A stretch of DNA of 9,840 nucleotides from SIG575 sp045595725 (GTDB taxonomy: Bacteria > Bacillota > Clostridia > Oscillospirales > Acutalibacteraceae): assembly GCA_045595725.1 (NCBI GenBank), contig JAZOAY010000130.1, positions 1 through 9,840 on the forward strand, in the 5' to 3' direction. Shown one piece after another: positions 7,569 through 9,840 of this stretch; position 1 is the first letter of the stretch; each line of letters starts with the position of its first letter. The notes beneath the pieces are model-generated. The model was not told the origin of the DNA. It searched no databases and worked only from the letters and a program-made list of their open reading frames with translations. Position numbers and translations under genes: made by a program.

Positions 7569-8311
7569 GTTACGGCAGTTTTGCGTATGTTTACGACCGC
7601 TTGACAGAAAATGTAGATTATAAATCTTACGCCGCTTATATTAAGCGGCTTTTTGAAAGTTACGGCAAAAATATAAGTATATCATCAGTTCTTGATGTGG
7701 CATGTGGTACAGGTTCTATGACAGAGGAGCTTGCACTTCTCGGCTATGATATGATCGGAGCAGATGCATCTCCGGATATGCTTATGCAGGCACAGGAAAA
7801 GAAGTTTGAAAAAAATCTTGACATTCTTTACCTTTGCCAGAGGGCGGAAGAACTTGACCTTTACGGCACAGTTCAGGGAGCTGTATGTACTCTTGACAGT
7901 ATAAATCATATTACTGACGAAGAAACGGTAATAAAAGCATTCGAAAAAATTTCTCTTTTTATGGAGAAAGACGGGATTTTTATTTTTGACCTGAATACGG
8001 AATACAAGCATAGTGAAGTTTTAGGTAATAATACTTTTGTCTATGACCTTGATGACGTTTACTGTGTGTGGCAGAATGAATTTGACGAAAAAGAAAAGGT
8101 GACTCATATTTTTCTTGATATTTTCAGCGAGAAAGATGGCCTTTACGAGCGCTTTTCGGAAGAGTTCGATGAAAGAGTATATTCTCACGAAAAAGTCCTC
8201 AGATGGCTTGAAATGACCGATTTTGAACTTGTGGATTATTTTGAGGAATTCAAATTTAAAAAACCGGAAGACAATACAGAAAGAACAGTTTATATAGTGA
8301 GGAAAAAGTAA
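7565..8311 (+). CDS. Class I SAM-dependent methyltransferase, unknown substrate
   Basis: This 248-residue Rossmann-fold methyltransferase is predicted to be cytosolic and resembles YqeM-type proteins of Firmicutes. The N-terminus FAYVYDRLTENVDY is typical of that group. Motif I is VLDVACGTGSM (D44-G50) and motif II is the acidic GADASPDML near residue 65, which should bind the SAM ribose. CTLDSINHI near 120 is a typical post-motif strand, and IFIFDLNTEYKH marks the strand after it. The C-terminal part (about 155-248), rich in Phe, Tyr and acidic residues, probably forms the substrate cap. The start overlaps yerC by 4 bp (ATGA), and the stop overlaps hslO by 1 bp (TAATG). The methyl acceptor cannot be read from sequence, and the operon context gives no direct clue. 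Confidence 0.85.
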   Translation: MSYGSFAYVYDRLTENVDYKSYAAYIKRLFESYGKNISISSVLDVACGTGSMTEELALLGYDMIGADASPDMLMQAQEKKFEKNLDILYLCQRAEELDLYGTVQGAVCTLDSINHITDEETVIKAFEKISLFMEKDGIFIFDLNTEYKHSEVLGNNTFVYDLDDVYCVWQNEFDEKEKVTHIFLDIFSEKDGLYERFSEEFDERVYSHEKVLRWLEMTDFELVDYFEEFKFKKPEDNTERTVYIVRKK

Positions 8312-9189
8312 TGGGTAAAATAGTAAGATGTATTTCACAGGAAGGCGACCTTACAGTAATGGCTGTCAATTCTACCGATATGGTGGAAAGGGCACATGAA
8401 ATTCATTCAACGTCAAAAGTGGCTTCTGCGGCTTTGGGCAGACTTCTTACTGCTGCAAGTATGATGGGTGCAGTTTTGAAGGGTAAAGATTCAAGTGTTA
8501 CACTCAGAATGAACGGCGGTGGACCTGTAGGCAGCGTTATTGCGGTTTCTGACAGTGAAGGTAATGTCAGAGGCTATATCGGCGATGCTTCTGTGGAACT
8601 GCCTCTTAATGCAAAAGGAAAACTTGATGTCGCAGGTGCAATCGGTACAGATGGTTTTGTTACTGTTATCAAAGATTTAGGCATGAAAGAACCTTATATC
8701 GGTCAGATTCCTATTGTTACCGGTGAAGTTGCCGAGGATATTACAAGTTATTTTGCATCAAGTGAGCAGACTCCCACGGTCTGCGCATTAGGTGTACTTG
8801 TAAACAGCGATACAAAAGAAATCATAACAGCAGGTGGATTTATTATTCAGCTTCTTCCTACAGCAATGGAAGACACAATTGAAAAGGTTGAAAGATGTAT
8901 CAAAGATATTGAACCGGTTACAACTATGCTCACAAAAGGAATGACACCTGAAGAAATCTGCAGAAAAGTTCTTCCTGAGTTCCAACTTGATGTTCTTGAT
9001 GAGGCAGAAGTTTCATATAAATGTACATGTACAAAAGAAAGAGTTGAAAAGGCTCTCATCTCAACAGGAGAGGAAGCGCTTCTTGAAATGGCAGAGGATG
9101 AAAAGACAGAATTATCATGTAACTTCTGTGATAAAAAATATGTGTTCACATCAGATGAAATAAAGAAAATTCTGAGAAAATCAAGATAA
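8311..9189 (+). CDS. hslO: Hsp33 redox-regulated chaperone
   Basis: Hsp33 is a cytosolic holdase that is kept off by a Zn-thiolate centre and switched on by oxidation and unfolding, protecting proteins during oxidative stress. The 292 residues match the family. The N-terminal chaperone domain shows MVERAHEIHSTSKVASAALGR, then GGGPVGSVIAVSD, VRGYIGD and a later GGFIIQLLP. The C-terminal switch has the full zinc set: C238 and C240 (CTC), C270 and C273 (CNFC), giving CXC-X29-CXXC. ATG 8311 overlaps the methyltransferase stop by one base, and GAGGA (8299-8303) lies 7 nt upstream. It is the last gene of the yerC group. No strong terminator follows, only an AT-rich hairpin. Confidence 0.96.
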   Translation: MGKIVRCISQEGDLTVMAVNSTDMVERAHEIHSTSKVASAALGRLLTAASMMGAVLKGKDSSVTLRMNGGGPVGSVIAVSDSEGNVRGYIGDASVELPLNAKGKLDVAGAIGTDGFVTVIKDLGMKEPYIGQIPIVTGEVAEDITSYFASSEQTPTVCALGVLVNSDTKEIITAGGFIIQLLPTAMEDTIEKVERCIKDIEPVTTMLTKGMTPEEICRKVLPEFQLDVLDEAEVSYKCTCTKERVEKALISTGEEALLEMAEDEKTELSCNFCDKKYVFTSDEIKKILRKSR

Positions 9190-9206
9190 AATTTCAAGAA
9201 ATTTTT
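9188..9206 (+). terminator. Possible weak AT-rich hairpin after hslO
   Basis: AAAATTTC (9188-9195) and GAAATTTT (9198-9205) are perfect inverted repeats that overlap the stop codon, with one further T. In RNA the likely form is a 7-bp, A-U-only stem with a CAAG tetraloop. The stem has little GC and the T-run is short, so termination would be leaky at best. Confidence 0.25.
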
Positions 9207-9237
9207 CACCGAAAACCTAATAGAATCAAGGGTTTTG

Positions 9238-9275
9238 AAAAAAATCAAAAAAATTTTAAAAAAATTTGAAAAAAA
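9238..9275 (+). promoter_or_regulatory. Four phased A7 tracts (bent DNA / UP-type element)
   Basis: Four runs of exactly seven A begin at 9238, 9247, 9258 and 9269, so their spacing (9, 11, 11) follows the helical repeat. They end 3 bp before the -35 box of the tRNA promoter. Phased A-tracts curve DNA and upstream A/T-rich tracts bind RNA polymerase alpha subunits in stable-RNA promoters. The role here is inferred from position. Confidence 0.65.
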
Positions 9276-9278
9276 GTA

Positions 9279-9307
9279 TTGACAAAAGCTTTGACTTAGT
9301 GTATACT
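9279..9307 (+). promoter_or_regulatory. Strong sigma-A promoter of the tRNA cluster
   Basis: The consensus -35 TTGACA (9279-9284), a 17-bp spacer and -10 TATACT (9302-9307, one mismatch) give a near-perfect housekeeping promoter. The start is expected near 9314, leaving a leader of about 55 nt before tRNA-Val. The leader can form a small hairpin GCTCT (9330-9334) / AGAGC (9343-9347). Confidence 0.85.
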
Positions 9308-9368
9308 TATCAACGTTGCAAATGCAAACGCTCTTAAAAAACAGAGCACAGCAGAGTGCAATAAATGT

Positions 9369-9444
9369 GGGAGCATAGCTCAGCTGGGAGAGCATCTGCC
9401 TTACAAGCAGAGGGTCATAGGTTCGAGCCCTATTGTTCCCACCA
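9369..9444 (+). tRNA. tRNA-Val(UAC)
   Basis: The cloverleaf is complete in 76 nt, with CCA encoded. Acceptor GGGAGCA pairs with TGTTCCC. The anticodon stem TCTGC/GCAGA holds loop CTTACAA, with anticodon TAC at 9402-9404. The T-arm carries GGTTCGAGCCC. It is the first gene of the cluster, 6 nt before tRNA-Asp. Confidence 0.96.
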
Positions 9445-9450
9445 TTATTT

Positions 9451-9527
9451 GGCCCGGTAGTTCAGTTGGTTAGAACGCTAGCCTGTCACGCTAGAGGTCG
9501 ACGGTTCGAGCCCGTTCCGGGTCGCCA
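9451..9527 (+). tRNA. tRNA-Asp(GUC)
   Basis: This is a 77-nt cloverleaf with discriminator G and encoded CCA. Acceptor GGCCCGG pairs with CCGGGTC (one G-T). The anticodon stem CTAGC/GCTAG holds loop CTGTCAC, with anticodon GTC at 9485-9487. The spacer to tRNA-Phe is 7 nt. Confidence 0.96.
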
Positions 9528-9534
9528 AATAATT

Positions 9535-9610
<76 letters not shown>

Positions 9611-9618
9611 TTAAAGTT

Positions 9619-9694
9619 GCGGATGTAGCTCATCTGGTAGAGCGCCACCTTGCCAAGGTGGAGGTAGCGGGTTCGAGCCCCGTCATCCGCTCCA
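9619..9694 (+). tRNA. tRNA-Gly(GCC)
   Basis: This is a 76-nt cloverleaf with discriminator T and encoded CCA. Acceptor GCGGATG pairs with CATCCGC. The anticodon stem CCACC/GGTGG holds loop TTGCCAA, with anticodon GCC at 9652-9654. A strong hairpin begins 5 nt after its end. Confidence 0.96.
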
Positions 9695-9698
9695 CAAG

Positions 9699-9735
9699 AA
9701 AGTCGCTAAAGTAATCATATTTTAGCGACTTTTAA
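9699..9735 (+). terminator. Rho-independent terminator inside the tRNA cluster
   Basis: A perfect 12-bp stem, AAAGTCGCTAAA (9699-9710) with TTTAGCGACTTT (9721-9732), has a 10-nt loop and runs into a short T tract before an A-rich stretch. It follows tRNA-Gly by 4 nt. The A-flanked stem could also act in the reverse direction. The T tract is short (four T), so efficiency may be partial. Confidence 0.7.
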
Positions 9736-9752
9736 AATAAAATTAAATATAC

Positions 9753-9827
<75 letters not shown>

Positions 9828-9840
9828 AAACAAAAAGCAC

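Noticed and set aside
9202..9243. Bulged hairpin around AAAACC/GGTTTT after hslO as a terminator
   Set aside because: A 4-nt bulge breaks the stem, and the downstream strand is A-rich rather than T-rich, so it does not fit a + strand terminator.
9313..9368. T-box or riboswitch-like leader before the tRNA cluster
   Set aside because: The leader is only about 55 nt with one short hairpin, no T-box consensus and no terminator. It is a plain tRNA precursor leader.
8847..9395. Minus-strand open frame of 182 codons opposite hslO, the A-tract region and tRNA-Val
   Set aside because: It crosses a promoter and a tRNA. Its Phe-rich middle is just the reverse of the A-tracts. It has no recognisable protein features.

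Overview
The window is a 9.8 kb stretch of low-GC, AT-rich bacterial chromosome that looks like a Clostridia-type Firmicute. Pointers are the Bacillus/Clostridium-type proteins (SMC, YpsC-type RNA methyltransferase, YerC, HslO), strong AGGAGG-type ribosome binding sites, TTG/GTG starts, and tRNA genes that all encode their 3' CCA. An Oscillospirales/Ruminococcus-like source is my guess and is not proven by the sequence. Every protein gene and tRNA lies on the + strand. Both ends are cut: smc enters at base 1 without its N-terminus, and the tRNA cluster may continue past the right edge.

Layout. (1) 1-4056: the 3' nine-tenths of smc (chromosome condensation), followed after 12 nt by a MinD-like ATPase that lacks the usual C-terminal membrane-targeting helix. 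(2) 4057-4280: a non-coding gap with a four-copy 7-bp tandem repeat, a nested palindromic element ending in a T-run, and a possible weak promoter. (3) 4281-7227: a tightly packed group made of the alpha subunit of a class I (Fe-S) fumarase-type hydratase with no beta subunit beside it, a THUMP-type rRNA guanine-N2 methyltransferase (1-bp overlap), and a diacylglycerol/lipid kinase. (4) 7272-9189: a second packed group made of the TrpR-like YerC regulator, a class I SAM methyltransferase (4-bp overlap), and the redox chaperone Hsp33 (1-bp overlap). A good promoter candidate lies over the end of the lipid kinase gene. (5) 9190-9840: a near-consensus promoter behind four phased A7 tracts drives tRNA-Val(UAC), Asp(GUC), Phe(GAA) and Gly(GCC). 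A strong hairpin terminator follows, then tRNA-Cys(GCA).

The content is mostly housekeeping: chromosome organisation, central carbon metabolism, rRNA modification, lipid recycling, stress protection and tRNA supply. I see no phage genes, transposase, CRISPR array, toxin-antitoxin pair or defence system, and I do not think a dramatic new system is hidden here. The points most worth a second look are the orphan fumarase alpha subunit, the MinD-like protein without a membrane anchor in the position after smc, the structured repeat element at 4061-4206, and the bent-DNA promoter and internal terminator of the tRNA cluster.
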